Positions 39,901-48,800 of a stretch of DNA of 51,843 nucleotides are shown piece after piece (the first letter of the stretch is position 1; every line of letters begins with the position of its first letter). The translations under genes and the position numbers were made by a program. The notes beneath the pieces are model-generated. The model saw only the letters and a list, made by a program, of their open reading frames with translations, had not been told where the DNA came from and made no database searches. Source of the stretch: Apostichopus parvimensis. Taxonomy: Eukaryota; Echinodermata; Holothuroidea; Aspidochirotida; Stichopodidae. Where the stretch lies: assembly GCA_000934455.1 (NCBI GenBank), contig KN890268.1, forward strand, positions 16,814-68,656, read 5' to 3'.

Positions 39901-40922
39901 TCGACATGTTATCCTGCACCTTCAGAAGAGGGATTATCAAGAGAGGTGGTAAAACCGTGGTATGTACAAAGGGCATTACAATGAGTGAAAGTCATTTCTC
40001 AAAATATACTGTTTTAAATTGTGGTTGTGGTTAATCTAACTATGTATCTCCCACAACATGACAAGTGTTGTGTTGGAAAGAACATTATATCATTTCTTAA
40101 AAGAGCTAGACTAGGCTACCTCTTATTAGTGAATCCTAATATCAAAAATTTAATCTCAACTTAATTTAATCGCATTGAATCCTCCCTTGGTATTTCCTAG
40201 CCTAAGTTACTTTTGAATTAACTGCAGGAGGACTACAGTAGCCTAGTGGTGTAATACAGTACATTGCTACTCGCACGGTTGCCGGGCAAATAGCCACGAC
40301 TATGATAATAGTTATTACTATTTCGTGATGCATTCACTTATTGCCCAGCTGCTGGATGAATACTGAGGGCACCTTATTTGTGCATCTGCTATCATGCTAT
40401 GTAAATAACTTGATGTGTGTGTGTGTCACATTCCGCCATGAGTTGCCGGGCAAACAGGCACAACTATTATTATTAACATAATAAGAATAACATAGCCTAA
40501 CTCCCAATCTAATTTGCAAGGTAGGCCAACCAATAGATCAAGTTGGAACATAATGAGTGCATATTAATCTCGCTGCCCTGAGAAGAAATGACAAATTGCC
40601 TTAAATGCGACCATTGCTTTTCTTATATTAGTGTCTCATTTGGTCGCTGATGTCAAATTTACAATTCTCGCGTAACTAATCCAAATAACTGTTATCGTGG
40701 AAACCTAATGTCGAAACAACCCCGCCTAGCCTTACCGAATAATACAAACGAAACATTCCACATGTTTAAGACGGAAGGATTCCCTATTTTCGAGCCATGT
40801 CTACCACTGCCATGTTGGGTAGTTCTTTCCGGGCGAAGTGGATCCGTAGATACACCAACGGAAGAAGAATGTGTTGGTTTGTTTCTGTTGTGCCTACCGT
40901 TCTTTCTCTCCTTCGCCGCCAT
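18714..40922 (-). CDS. DPY19L1: DPY19L1-like protein C-mannosyltransferase, 21 coding exons, complete
   Basis: Spliced CDS of 2190 nt (729 aa). Exons from the start codon down: 40736-40922, 39535-39559, 38871-38958, 38215-38352, 37909-38029, 36598-36749, 36166-36257, 35707-35806, 35115-35192, 33380-33466, 32158-32214, 31331-31411, 30593-30694, 29274-29345, 28575-28633, 27811-27838, 26847-26966, 25000-25174, 22771-22870, 19528-19653, 18714-18915. Every junction is GT-AG and the phases join without a break. The protein follows human DPY19L1 from the first membrane segment to the C-terminus: luminal loop around [12 protein letters not shown] (83-94), WTPPLRES (243-250), RLKLFLTP (509-516), VNHPHYED (610-617), [13 protein letters not shown] (664-676). 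The family consists of multi-pass ER GT-C enzymes that move mannose from dolichol-phosphate-mannose onto tryptophan in WxxW/thrombospondin repeats. The first 50 or so residues are polar, probably cytosolic. Assignment to the L1 branch rather than another paralogue is from remembered human sequence, so the family is sure and the paralogue fairly sure. Confidence 0.94.
19528..19653 (-). CDS. DPY19L1: DPY19L coding exon 20
   Basis: Residues 621-662. [19 protein letters not shown], then [14 protein letters not shown], matching human YSMYSRKSAEEV and YYILEESWCVRR. Acceptor tctctccacag, donor GTGAGT. It lies beyond the assembly gap from exon 19, and phase 2 is kept, so the gap removes no coding sequence that the family needs. 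Confidence 0.95.
20436..20668. repeat. Left copy of a duplication flanking the assembly gap
   Basis: Shares ttcttgtaagaaggcaaaat, ttccttgaggcaggccagta and gcagcaacttgtgtcttgtt with 21930-22125 in the same order and orientation, with indels. Confidence 0.85.
20685..21569. other. Assembly gap, 885 N
   Basis: Falls inside the DPY19L intron between exons 19 and 20. Any open frame drawn across it is an artefact. Confidence 1.
21930..22125. repeat. Right copy of a duplication flanking the assembly gap
   Basis: Direct repeat of 20436-20668, beginning cttcttgtaagaatgcaaaa and ending near gcagcaacttgtgtcttgtt. Confidence 0.85.
22771..22870 (-). CDS. DPY19L1: DPY19L coding exon 19
   Basis: Residues 588-620 plus two bases. 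[20 protein letters not shown] and [12 protein letters not shown] are nearly identical to human DPY19L1. Acceptor ttttaacag, donor GTAAAA. Confidence 0.96.
25000..25174 (-). CDS. DPY19L1: DPY19L coding exon 18
   Basis: Residues 530-587 plus one base. Last membrane helix ([18 protein letters not shown]), then the start of the luminal C-terminal domain, [20 protein letters not shown], matching human GEFSNLPQEELIEWIKYSTK. Acceptor ttcgcccag, donor GTGAAG. Confidence 0.95.
25317..25472 (-). CDS. Candidate alternative terminal exon of DPY19L (51 aa and stop)
   Basis: Between exons 17 and 18 there is a strong acceptor (tctttctttccag) followed by 51 open codons and a TGA, in phase 0, so it could follow exon 17 directly. 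The product ends in a hydrophobic segment ([19 protein letters not shown]) preceded by GKLTTGR, which loosely resembles the CKVHPGAIVFAIL helix of human DPY19L1. If used, the protein would lose the luminal C-terminal domain. No good internal donor was seen. It may be chance open sequence. Confidence 0.25.
   Translation of the reverse strand, partial: VSDNNPFPSDIGCYYCRFGKLTTGRAIALFGSFVAIEQICNSLVKCIMSPN
25921..26160. repeat. TG/TA-rich simple repeat in DPY19L intron 17
   Basis: Interrupted tatatacatg and tgtatg units pass into a GGTGGG-rich stretch. The open frames here are low-complexity artefacts. Confidence 0.75.
26847..26966 (-). CDS. DPY19L1: DPY19L coding exon 17
   Basis: Residues 490-529, with [23 protein letters not shown] matching human [23 protein letters not shown] (shown here as the segment 507-529). 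Acceptor ggcgtttcag, donor GTGAGT, phase 0. Confidence 0.96.
27811..27838 (-). CDS. DPY19L1: DPY19L coding exon 16 (28-nt microexon)
   Basis: Residues 480-489 (ending QTNPKEGAE), the end of the variable loop before the conserved FVYHIFQ membrane helix. Acceptor ttctttcag, donor GTAAGT; 28 nt restores phase 0 exactly. Confidence 0.8.
28195..28430. mobile_element. Likely hAT-type MITE remnant
   Basis: Begins CAGGGGTTCTCAATAGG and ends CCAAGAACCCCTG, inverted copies over about 10 bp, with an interior (gccagctggccaattccagc) like that of Charlie/Zaphod-class elements. The 8-bp flanks (ctcaagtg, tcataatg) do not match well, so the copy is old. Confidence 0.6.
28575..28633 (-). CDS. DPY19L1: DPY19L coding exon 15
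   Basis: Residues 461-479 plus two bases: a polar, variable cytosolic loop ([19 protein letters not shown]). The acceptor (cttttaaag) is poor in pyrimidines, so the left edge is less certain, but phase and donor GTAAGT fit. Confidence 0.75.
28861..28958. repeat. Tandem duplication of 51 bp
   Basis: gttttaactgaaatattttt at 28861 recurs at 28912, followed in both by aatttgaactttatcagagt. Confidence 0.9.
29274..29345 (-). CDS. DPY19L1: DPY19L coding exon 14
   Basis: Residues 437-460, a membrane segment ([17 protein letters not shown]). Acceptor ttattttcag, donor GTAAGT, phase 0. Confidence 0.9.
29869..30229. mobile_element. hAT-type MITE, 361 bp
   Basis: Terminal inverted repeat CAGGGGTGGGCAACCT / AGGTTGCCCACCCCAG wrapped around an AT-rich core with ggcccgcgggcc near the right end. 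Flanking 8-mers ttttacac and ttttatgc agree at six positions, a decayed target duplication. In DPY19L intron 13. Confidence 0.85.
30593..30694 (-). CDS. DPY19L1: DPY19L coding exon 13
   Basis: Residues 403-436. [20 protein letters not shown] and [14 protein letters not shown] match human AHIGNLLTSKFFSYKDFDTL and LYTCAAEFDFMEKE. Acceptor tattttggtag, donor GTAAGA. Confidence 0.95.
31331..31411 (-). CDS. DPY19L1: DPY19L coding exon 12
   Basis: Residues 376-402, a membrane segment then [12 protein letters not shown], as in human YLTSKIFGIADD. Acceptor ttaatacag, donor GTAAGT. Confidence 0.9.
32158..32214 (-). CDS. DPY19L1: DPY19L coding exon 11
   Basis: Residues 357-375 (19 codons), a weakly conserved loop, [15 protein letters not shown]. 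Supported by position, phase 0 at both ends and good splice sites (tcctttcacag, GTAAGA). Confidence 0.85.
33380..33466 (-). CDS. DPY19L1: DPY19L coding exon 10
   Basis: Residues 328-356. [21 protein letters not shown] matches human LMFGNSMLLTSYYASSLVIIW. Acceptor ctttttcag, donor GTAGGT, phase 0. Confidence 0.93.
34842..34964 (+). pseudogene. 3' end of a LINE reverse-transcriptase ORF
   Basis: The frame reads [16 protein letters not shown] and then [14 protein letters not shown] before a TGA at 34962-34964. This is the C-terminal signature of CR1/jockey-like LINE ORF2 (R-V-N-x-W-N-x-L-P ... V-N-x-F-K-N-x-L-D). An in-frame stop sits just upstream, and the copy is truncated, as usual for dead LINEs. 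The following 3' tail ends in repeated actaa units (about 35045-35069). In DPY19L intron 9. Confidence 0.8.
35115..35192 (-). CDS. DPY19L1: DPY19L coding exon 9
   Basis: Residues 302-327, [15 protein letters not shown] and onward, a membrane segment matching human IASLFAVYVVGYIDI. Acceptor ttcttacag, donor GTAAGT, phase 0. Confidence 0.9.
35707..35806 (-). CDS. DPY19L1: DPY19L coding exon 8
   Basis: Residues 268-301, ending [17 protein letters not shown], close to human VFFMLPWQFAQFVLLTQ. Acceptor taccccag, donor GTAATA, ends in phase 0. Confidence 0.95.
36166..36257 (-). CDS. DPY19L1: DPY19L coding exon 7
   Basis: Residues 238-267. Carries [13 protein letters not shown], a near-invariant family motif, then a membrane segment ([15 protein letters not shown]). 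Acceptor ttcccgcag, donor GTATGT, phase 2. Confidence 0.95.
36598..36749 (-). CDS. DPY19L1: DPY19L coding exon 6
   Basis: Residues 187-237. [18 protein letters not shown], then a hydrophobic membrane stretch ending in FFYNHGE, as in human FFFNHGE. Acceptor cttttgcag, donor GTAAAT, ends in phase 0. Confidence 0.94.
36926..37240 (-). pseudogene. Possible LINE ORF2 fragment
   Basis: A 104-codon open frame contains [20 protein letters not shown] and NSFIYR, reminiscent of the YNLR...P...R...NSF-R segment just before the terminal WNSLP motif of LINE polymerases. The WNSLP part itself is absent. In DPY19L intron 5. Confidence 0.35.
37909..38029 (-). CDS. DPY19L1: DPY19L coding exon 5
   Basis: Residues 147-186 plus one base. 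Ends with [13 protein letters not shown], matching human RGEGLSPIESCEG; the first half is less conserved. Acceptor ttctgtgacag, donor GTATTC. Confidence 0.92.
38215..38352 (-). CDS. DPY19L1: DPY19L coding exon 4
   Basis: Residues 101-146, [10 protein letters not shown] to [10 protein letters not shown], matching human GLYYSYYK and LKRFNLYPE. Acceptor atccctcctcag, donor GTAAGT, phase 0 at both ends. Confidence 0.94.
38871..38958 (-). CDS. DPY19L1: DPY19L coding exon 3
   Basis: Residues 71-100 ([13 protein letters not shown]... to FRSEM). This is the first luminal loop, the most conserved part of the family; its acidic residues (E79, E91, E93) lie where the worm enzyme places its catalytic site. 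Acceptor ttcccttgcag, donor GTAAAT, ends in phase 0. Confidence 0.93.
39535..39559 (-). CDS. DPY19L1: DPY19L coding exon 2 (25-nt microexon)
   Basis: Residues 63-70 (AVAFGVLQ) complete the first membrane segment. Acceptor ttattcacag, donor GTGAGT. The length is exactly what joins phase 1 to phase 2, and the product aligns to the human GVLHSYHV region without a gap. A competing donor six bases upstream in sense orientation (GTAGTG) is weaker and would drop one residue pair. Confidence 0.8.
40736..40922 (-). CDS. DPY19L1: DPY19L coding exon 1 (start codon)
   Basis: Residues 1-62. ATGGCGGCGAAG at 40922 is the first ATG of the frame and sits in an AAATATGGCGGC context, which also resembles a YY1 site over a start codon. 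The encoded part is basic and Ser/Thr/Gly-rich, ending in the first half of the first membrane segment (WNVSFVLF). Donor GTAAGG follows; phase 1. Confidence 0.85.
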
Positions 40923-41080
40923 ATTTAAATCTTAACGAGAATCGATTTGAAGATATGACAAGATCTATCCAGAACAGGATTCCCATTGGTATTCAGATCA
41001 TAATGAGATATATGGCGCGCCGTTTGTACCATAGTTTAGGTTACCGTCGCGGAAACTTGGGTTGCCGACGCGGAAACTTA
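40923..41080 (-). promoter_or_regulatory. Probable DPY19L promoter
   Basis: Upstream of the DPY19L start there is an inverted CCAAT box (ATTGG at 40985-40989, about 63 bases from the ATG), a GGCGCGCC site near 41014, and two adjacent copies of a 21-bp unit (41039-41059 and 41060-41080) sharing GCGGAAACTT. Local CpG density is higher than in surrounding DNA. Confidence 0.4.
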
Positions 41081-41229
41081 TTTTGTCAGTTACGGAAAGC
41101 TCCTTGCTTGTCGCTCAAAGTCAACTGCAATGTATTTCTTCAGCTTAGTATCCAAAATGAAGATGATATGGTATTGAAAGAACATCTAAAATCCACCTAT
41201 GAGATAAGGGAAATGGTTTCTCAGTGTGT

Positions 41230-41431
41230 TGGAGTGGCAGGGGAGGTCTGAGGCACAGTTACGTGCTACCAACTTAATGATCCGAACTGGTATCGCTAAA
41301 GCAGGAGGAGCCTTTAGAAGGAACTTACATCTACCTACCACTGGATCGTATATTAGGGCTCCATCACCTTCGACACAGCAGTGCAGTGGTCACAAGCCAG
41401 TAAATCACTAGGCCACAGAGTCCGGGGGGGG
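41230..41431 (-). mobile_element. Possible tRNA-derived SINE remnant
   Basis: Minus-strand sequence opens with a tRNA-like A box (TGGCCTAGTGATTTACTGG) and has a degenerate B-box-like TGTGTCGAAGG about 35 bp later. A related A-box-like stretch (TGGTCTAGTGATATAG) is present on the minus strand near 26600. No foldable tRNA was found. Confidence 0.3.
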
Positions 41432-42275
41432 GGGACGAGGATGGGACACCGATCTATCTTAATTTCAAGCTTAAATATAGTTCATGAAGAAGTATAATGA
41501 AGAATAGGCAATAAATAAGGAATCTGGAAATAATTGTTCATTTATTTATATTTATTCATTGGTTTACAAGAGCTTAATACATGATCTTCATCATGTTAAA
41601 CAGACAGCAAGGAAGATAGGTGTTCTACTATGAATAAATAACCAGAGAGACATGACTCCCCCCCCCCACCTGGTTACTTGCCATATAGCTTACTTTCTTT
41701 ATCAACATTATAAAAGCACAAGATTTCAAATTTGATTACAATGCAGTTTATCAGCTTCATTAGTTAACTATTTTTGCACATAATCAAGGCAATCCACAAT
41801 GCGCAAAAAGCATTTGTCCAAAATTCTTGATATATAAAGGCTGCAGGTTTTGACCTCTATTGACCTAAGATGTCCACCATAAACTGTAGATTTGCTGTGA
41901 AAAGTTTCTCAAAGAACAATTCTTGATAATCTAGAGCTTTTAAGATTTTTACATTTTGACCTCTGCTGACCTCTGACCTCCACCTATTAAAAATATTTGA
42001 GACCTTATCATAATGACTTAATCATAATGAACAATTCACATGCCAAACACATACACACACACACAGCCACACATGCATTGGTTACTTTCTGCTAAGCAAC
42101 ACATCCCAAACCAAGGAGGGTGTAAAAATGTAATATATGTCAGTTGAGAATGCAGAAGATTATTCTCTCCTTCACTCCACTCCTGCTTAAACTTATTACC
42201 TCCAGTTCCAGATATACATAACCTCAGTCCCTTATTAAGCACCATATGCTTCTACTCCCCCTCCCCCACCCCACT

Positions 42276-42281
42276 TTTATT
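42276..42281 (-). terminator. Candidate poly(A) signal of METTL2
   Basis: AATAAA on the minus strand about 460 bases past the METTL2 stop. Further AATAAA hexamers lie at 41541-41556 and could be used instead. Confidence 0.3.
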
Positions 42282-42738
42282 AAATTTTGCTAGTAAAACT
42301 CTGGAAATAAAAAGAAGTTGGTATGTGGTATCTGAAAGTGCTCATTGCAGCCCCGTGACATAGGGGGGGGGGGGGGACCTAGGCACTTGCCTCATTTGTG
42401 AGCACCACACAGTGCTAAGCTCTCTTAGACTGTGACCAATATGCGAATGCCATCAAAACAGAGTTGGTTTCTTGTTCCTCTTTGAACGAACAATAACTTT
42501 GACCTGTAAGCCCTCATAACAACTTGGCATTCATTGCCATCAAATCTGGTTCCCCTGCTGGTTGGTTTACAAACAAATAAAGGTTAATGATGCACACAAG
42601 TCTAGTCTTAAACCATATGATCTGGGAGATGCATCGAGAGGATCAAAGCTACACGCTCAATTTCACGAGAGAACTAACATAATCAGTTCACTCTTCCAAG
42701 TAGATACGCTGCCTTGTTCCCAGACTTGATTGGCCGGG

Positions 42739-42890
42739 TCATGTTACTGGTTTGTCTGGTTTGCGATACTTGCACTGGATCCAAACCCTATACATTGTGA
42801 TCTGTCGCCCTCTGTTGACTTGTAGTCTACGGTCGATTAAGTTTTGTTCTTCCTTTAACCCTGCTGCGGTGAACATGTTCTTCAGTTCAT
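42739..42890 (-). CDS. METTL2: METTL2 coding exon 7 (stop codon)
   Basis: Residues 327-376. [40 protein letters not shown], then [10 protein letters not shown] and TGA at 42739-42741. Acceptor cattttacag. Confidence 0.95.
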
Positions 42891-45800
42891 CTGTAAAATG
42901 GAGAGCAGAGACAGAGACTGTTAGGATGACAAACAAGGAAAGTACTTGTGATTAACATAAAAAAAAAATGAGATTTATTTACAAATTATAACAGAATCAT
43001 AAAGGGTTAATACAGTCAACATTAAACGAAGCAGAATTCAAGTATAAGCTATAACTGTGTAAAAGTAAGTTGGACTGACATTTCGATCCTAGCAGGATCT
43101 TCTTCAAAGGCAGAGCTTTTTAGCCTTTGAAGTAGATCCTGCTAGGATCGAAACGTCAGGCCAACTTACTTTAACACATTCTCCTACACAGGCTCTCTAG
43201 TGGATAAGCAGTTTGCTAACAGTTATATTTTATTTTGATAAGCTATAACTATCAGAATATCAATGTATTCTCAATATCTTGTCTCTGTAACTCAAGGTAT
43301 GCATATATTATAGTTACTTTCAATTCAATTGCCCTGATGACATCATTCACTCAGATGTTGCCAGATGCATTAAGAAAAATATCACCAAATTTTATCAAAT
43401 TCATATCTTTGGGATACAAAATGCTATGAGGATGTAGAAAAATTTCGAGAAATATTGCTAACCGATTAGCTTCAACCATCAGAAAATCCATTTCATATCT
43501 GTCATATGCTTTTATTTCCCTTACACACATTATGACATCCAAAGCTATGAAGTAACTGACAAGGGTAACTAACCCCATACTTGGGGATAAGGGTGGGAAA
43601 CTAATACTGAAATGTTGACTCATTTTATAGACAGGAAGCTATATGTTATGAAAAAAATACAAACTTTCATTTACAGACTTCTGACCATTTGCATGTGCAC
43701 CCACAAATTTAATTACATTCTGGATTGCTGAAGTAGCAAAGAAAATTTTTCTACCTGTTTCTGTTTTCTAGCGTGATCTGGCTGGTTATACTATCAGCTA
43801 AATCACTGTGTACCTTTAAAAACACTATATCTCTTGTACAGAATCTCACATGATTAATACAGAGTTATGAGGCATATCACTGAATATTCATGTAAAAGAG
43901 ATGCATACTACCTTGAGTGAAGAAGTAGACTCTCGTCCCATCCCCTCTGACATAAAAGTTTTCAGATAAACAACGTCCTGGTAAATTTGAAAAGATTGTA
44001 AAAGATTATAATATTGAATACATCAGTGATCGTAACATGTAGACCAATGTTTAGGTTATGGCCTTAATGATCCAGTATCCCTAAGCATTCATCATTCACT
44101 AACTTAAAACCTTCTGCTGATATAAAACTTTTAAGAATTTATGCTAATTTGAATCAGCCAATTAGGTTGAATCAAATTACCCATACGGCAACTATTGAGT
44201 ACTTCTCACGTTCCAAAAAGGGGGCTAGTCCCAGGTGCAAATGTTAAATTTGACTGATGAAAGAGGGACATATTTTAGGAACCTGCTGCCAATTGCATTC
44301 AATTCCAAAATATCGTTTGCGATAGCAACAGTTGAAGTTGACAAATTTTGTACTAAAACTGTGACAATTTTAGAGCTATTAACATCGTGCAAAAGCTATG
44401 TACACTAGGAACTGTGATAAAATTTCACGAGGATTAGAATATGTTCCTTTTTCATCAGGGTTCAGAATACAATTCCCCCAGGACTAGCCTTTTAAGACAA
44501 CTGAACATTTCTGATAGAACCAATGTGATACATGTGTTAAAATAAATGTACTTGGATAAAACAGACATGGTTGCAATTTAAATACATCCCTGGTTTGACC
44601 CTTGTTGAAAGGTGAAATGCTTAAATCATGACTATGTCAGTCACTCTTTTATAACCCTTTTTTTTCTGTCATCTGTGATCAGTTTAATTGGGGGATATCT
44701 TCTTTTGAAGCATATGTCAAATCAGATTTACTCAAAACCATCAACAGTCAAAACAATCTAGCAACTCTATCACCTTTAAAAAGAATAAAAGATACATATA
44801 TCTTCAATTCATACCTAACATCAATGTACGAATTTTAGGTTTGTATGAATGTATTTTTGAATTGTATGAATTTTTATGAATTTTTGAATTTTTTTAAAAT
44901 TTTGTTTTTGAATTTATGAATTTATGAATTTTTGAATTTTTGAATTTTTGAATTTATGAACTTGAATTTATGAATTTCTGAGTAGTGGCTGTCTTACAAG
45001 TAAATTATATATTGATATCATTTGAAAGAGTGTCTTGGATACAAGTCCTCACCTGGTTTAAACCTTAGCTGAGCTAGATCATATTTCCCATAATCCCTCA
45101 GGAGAATCATCCCTCCTGGTTTGAGAAAGCTGGCTAACCTGGTTATAGCATACTGCATCCTAAACAGAAAACACATAAAAAGACTACAGGTTATTCTGTT
45201 ACAAATCCGATAAAAGAAGTCTGATGAATAAGAAAATTAACCCGTTCCTTGCAATAAAGTTTGATTGTAGATGTCGACAATCGGTCAATGTACATGTTAT
45301 CTAGCAAGGATCTAAAAGCAACGCTTTATTGGGCATAAAACTGATGTAAAAGTCCCTCTTCACCTCCTGCACCCCCCTCCCCACCCCCAAATGACAAAGA
45401 GCTTTAGTGAATAACTTATGATTCTGGCACCTTCGCTGCTTTTGTAGGTCCACTTTAATTAAATTAGCTGCTGTTATATCATCGTGGATGGCAAATTTGC
45501 AGTACAACATTTACGCTATATTTTGACCTGTGAATTCCTCATTGAAATAGAAGACTAGTAATCCAACATGATAAGATATTCATATAACTTTCATTTCAGC
45601 AAGGTTGAACAAATGGTAATAACATATTGAACAAAATCAGGCAGAGAAACAACAGTGATATGGTATTTCCATGGCAACATAATTGACAAACAAATTCACT
45701 GGCTGACTGATACAATGTATTATAATGATAATTAATAAGATACCACACTGTGCAAGGTTCACCATAATAAATTGTTGAAAATGTTGACAGTATAGAAAAA

Positions 45801-48800
45801 AAAACCTAATCATGAATAAAATCTTCAAAATTTGTGGACACAAGTTTCTAGATTAGTTGCCTTACTTTCTTGGGTTCACTCTGGTCACATTTTTTGTGAT
45901 TGGTTTAAACAAACAATACATGGTCAGTGACTTACTTGTCAGGATGGACAGCTGACAGTACAAAAATGAGAATGATCATATCAAGACTGCCCTCAGGAAA
46001 CGGTAATTCAGCTTCCGGATCTGTGATGTCGAATACAAAACCATAACACCTGGACAGGTCGTAGTCAGGATTAGACTTGACCAAGTCAATCGCAACGGGA
46101 GAAAAATCGCAGCCATACACAAATAGATCAGGATCGCTGTTAACGAGGAATAAAATAGAAATATTTCATTGAATATTTTGTGGGTGATGGAATACTGTAC
46201 CTGTATAGTAATATGCTATAAATAGAGGATAGTACAACTGCACACAACAAGCTAGACAAGTCCAAACAGATCACCTATGGTCAAAATTCTACAAAGCTGT
46301 TATTTCTACCCAAAGATTGTATTGTTTCAATTAAAATTTGACTTTCTTTTACATTATTCTGAAAACTCTCTGCAATTTTCCAGCATGAAAATTGTTCACT
46401 TTCAGTATTGCCAGACAATTTTAAAGCTTTAATGCATCCTTGTAATTTACTTTTTCTTACAATTTTAGCACACTACACTAAAAACAGAAATGTAACAAGT
46501 CACTCTAGTTTCAAGGTCAAGCAGTGTCATTCCCAGTAATTTTGGTGACTCAAGTTTTGGTATTATCTCTATCATGACAAGAATTAGTCCATTAACCATA
46601 GGTTGCATTGTTTAGCTCTCTTGACCTCAACTAACTGAAACTTTATGTCTCCTGCAAACAGACTGGTGAGTTTGGAAGAGTTGATTTGTTCACACCTTGC
46701 CATGTCTGCCTTGATCTGATAGTGATTTGGCTACTAGCTGTGTGATGAGCTGCATAATAGACGAAAAGGCAGCTCAACTAAGGTGCGAAAAAATGGGACT
46801 GATCACTCAGCTAACCAAATTGAGAAAACCTGCCGTTCAGTACAAACGGCGGGTTTTTGGATGCAACCTATAGCTAATGGACACTTTCGTGGCATGATGG
46901 AGAAAACATGACAAACTTGCTTGAGTCAAATCACCTTTCAAATCTGGCTACAGTATTCCTGTCATAACTTGTTACAACAATGTATACAGATGAGTTTTCA
47001 ACCTTAAATGCTTAAATTGAATAGCAACCAAGTCATGAAAATTACTAACTTGTTTGTCTGAAGAATTGGAAACACAGTGTTTCCTACACCGCATCCAACC
47101 TCTAGATATCTCCTGGTACAATGAGACCCTGGGAAAGACTTGGTATTAATGGAATCACTCGAGCATGCTACCTCTGTCCCTTCTTCTGCTCCTGATGTGG
47201 TTTGATTCCCTTCGTCATCTCTTTGTTTCCTACCCCTTGATTCACTTGCTGTTTTCTCTTGCTCCCTGGATGCAGCATCCTGGATACCATCTGACTCGGC
47301 TGATAAAGGTTTGGTTGAAAGTTCAGGAAATTCCTTGAACAACCAGTGCCTGTCTTTAAAAAATCTGTTCTGATGTTTAGAGTAGAATTCGTCCCAGAAT
47401 TTGTCAGCATCATTTTCATACACCTCTGTGGAAGAGACAAGGTTTTGCTTGGACTGACTGATAAATATACAAAGCAAAAATTGATAAAAATGTTTCTCAT
47501 TAGACTAAGAACATTGTAACTAAGAGTTAGCACATAGCAATGGTTTGAAATGATTGTCTTGTGGAAAATAGAGTGTTGCTCATATGGAGCACAAAATTTT
47601 GTGTTTGTTGTTGGCGAAGGTAGTTTTCATGTATTGTGAACTTGGTGATGATGTGATACTGTATTATGTATTACATATATTGCAAGTGAGATATGTTATA
47701 AATGCATATTATGTTATTTCAAATATTACACATATATATTTACATAAATTCATATGTAACAAGTGAAATGAATATCTGATGGAACTTATATCATAACCAG
47801 GGATCAAGCTGGGGGAATAATTAAAATAGTTACCAAAATCAGTCATGAAAAGGCTGATTGTAAGGATGATCGCGGAACTTTCTAAGGACAGGCAAATAAC
47901 AGAAACTACAGTATGTTAATACATTCTTAACCACTTAATGATTTTGAATGAAAATACAGCTTACAGCTTACAATGATAAGTAACTAACTGACACTATCAA
48001 CAGTACCTTGCTTATCATCATCTATGAGTGTTTGGGAATTTTCTGCAATCTTTCTCTGAGCATCAAAGATTTGTTCCTCTGTCCATGTCATGTTATCCCT
48101 GGAGAAGCAAACAAGATTATTTTACTAATATAGGCCGACAAGTTAGTCATTTTAAGAGTAAATATGAAATTAAATCAATTAGCAATATGGGGAAGTCTCC
48201 ATTACAACCAGACCTATTTGATCCAGATCATAGATTATCCTAAATCTATCCTTTTGTAAACCTCTTTATGCAGTAATACTGCTCATGTTTCTTCTTTGTT
48301 GTCCAGTACTTAAACTTCCATACAAATACATGAAGTATTACTGCAAGTACAATCTTTGAACAGCTTTTCAAATATCGTGTTTCACATCACTCAACAAATT
48401 GCACTATTCTACTGTATGTACAGCAAGGGCATTAAAGTTCTGCAAACGACATACATAAAATGTAATGTGCAATAATACAAAAAAAAAAGGAACGCTTTAA
48501 AGGGTGTGAAGACTCCCGCAAAAAGAAACGTCTAATGCCTGTAATCTGACCTAGTTTCGAATGAGGTGTAACAGAAGTGTGAAACACCACCATCGATCCC
48601 AGAAAATACACACAAACAGCTTGCTACCACCAGTAATTAGACACTAGTGTACAGTCAGTACATACAGCTGCGGTCAATACCCACAGCACAGTGTACAAAC
48701 AATACAGCGATGGACATCTCAGGTCCAGCTAAAGATAACAAGGTATCACGTTTCATTACTGTACTGTCTGCATTTTCTAGCAACATAAACATAATGTCAC

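Larger units (their letters stand above)
41081..42738. other. Intergenic region between METTL2 and DPY19L
   Basis: Both genes read leftward, so this holds the METTL2 3' UTR and the distal DPY19L upstream region. Contains G/C runs (41424-41434, 41658-41667, 42363-42376), a (CA)n run (about 42047-42064) and the possible SINE. Confidence 0.5.

Noticed and set aside
40708-41251. Plus-strand frames over the DPY19L start
   Set aside because: Antisense of DPY19L exon 1 and its promoter; no independent support.
45301-45510. 69-codon minus-strand frame as an extra METTL2 exon
   Set aside because: METTL2 exons 4 and 5 join in phase without it and match the family with no gap.
46825-46857. Bacterial contamination suggested by a terminator-like hairpin
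   Set aside because: It is embedded in a METTL2 intron with ordinary AT-rich flanks and no bacterial genes nearby.
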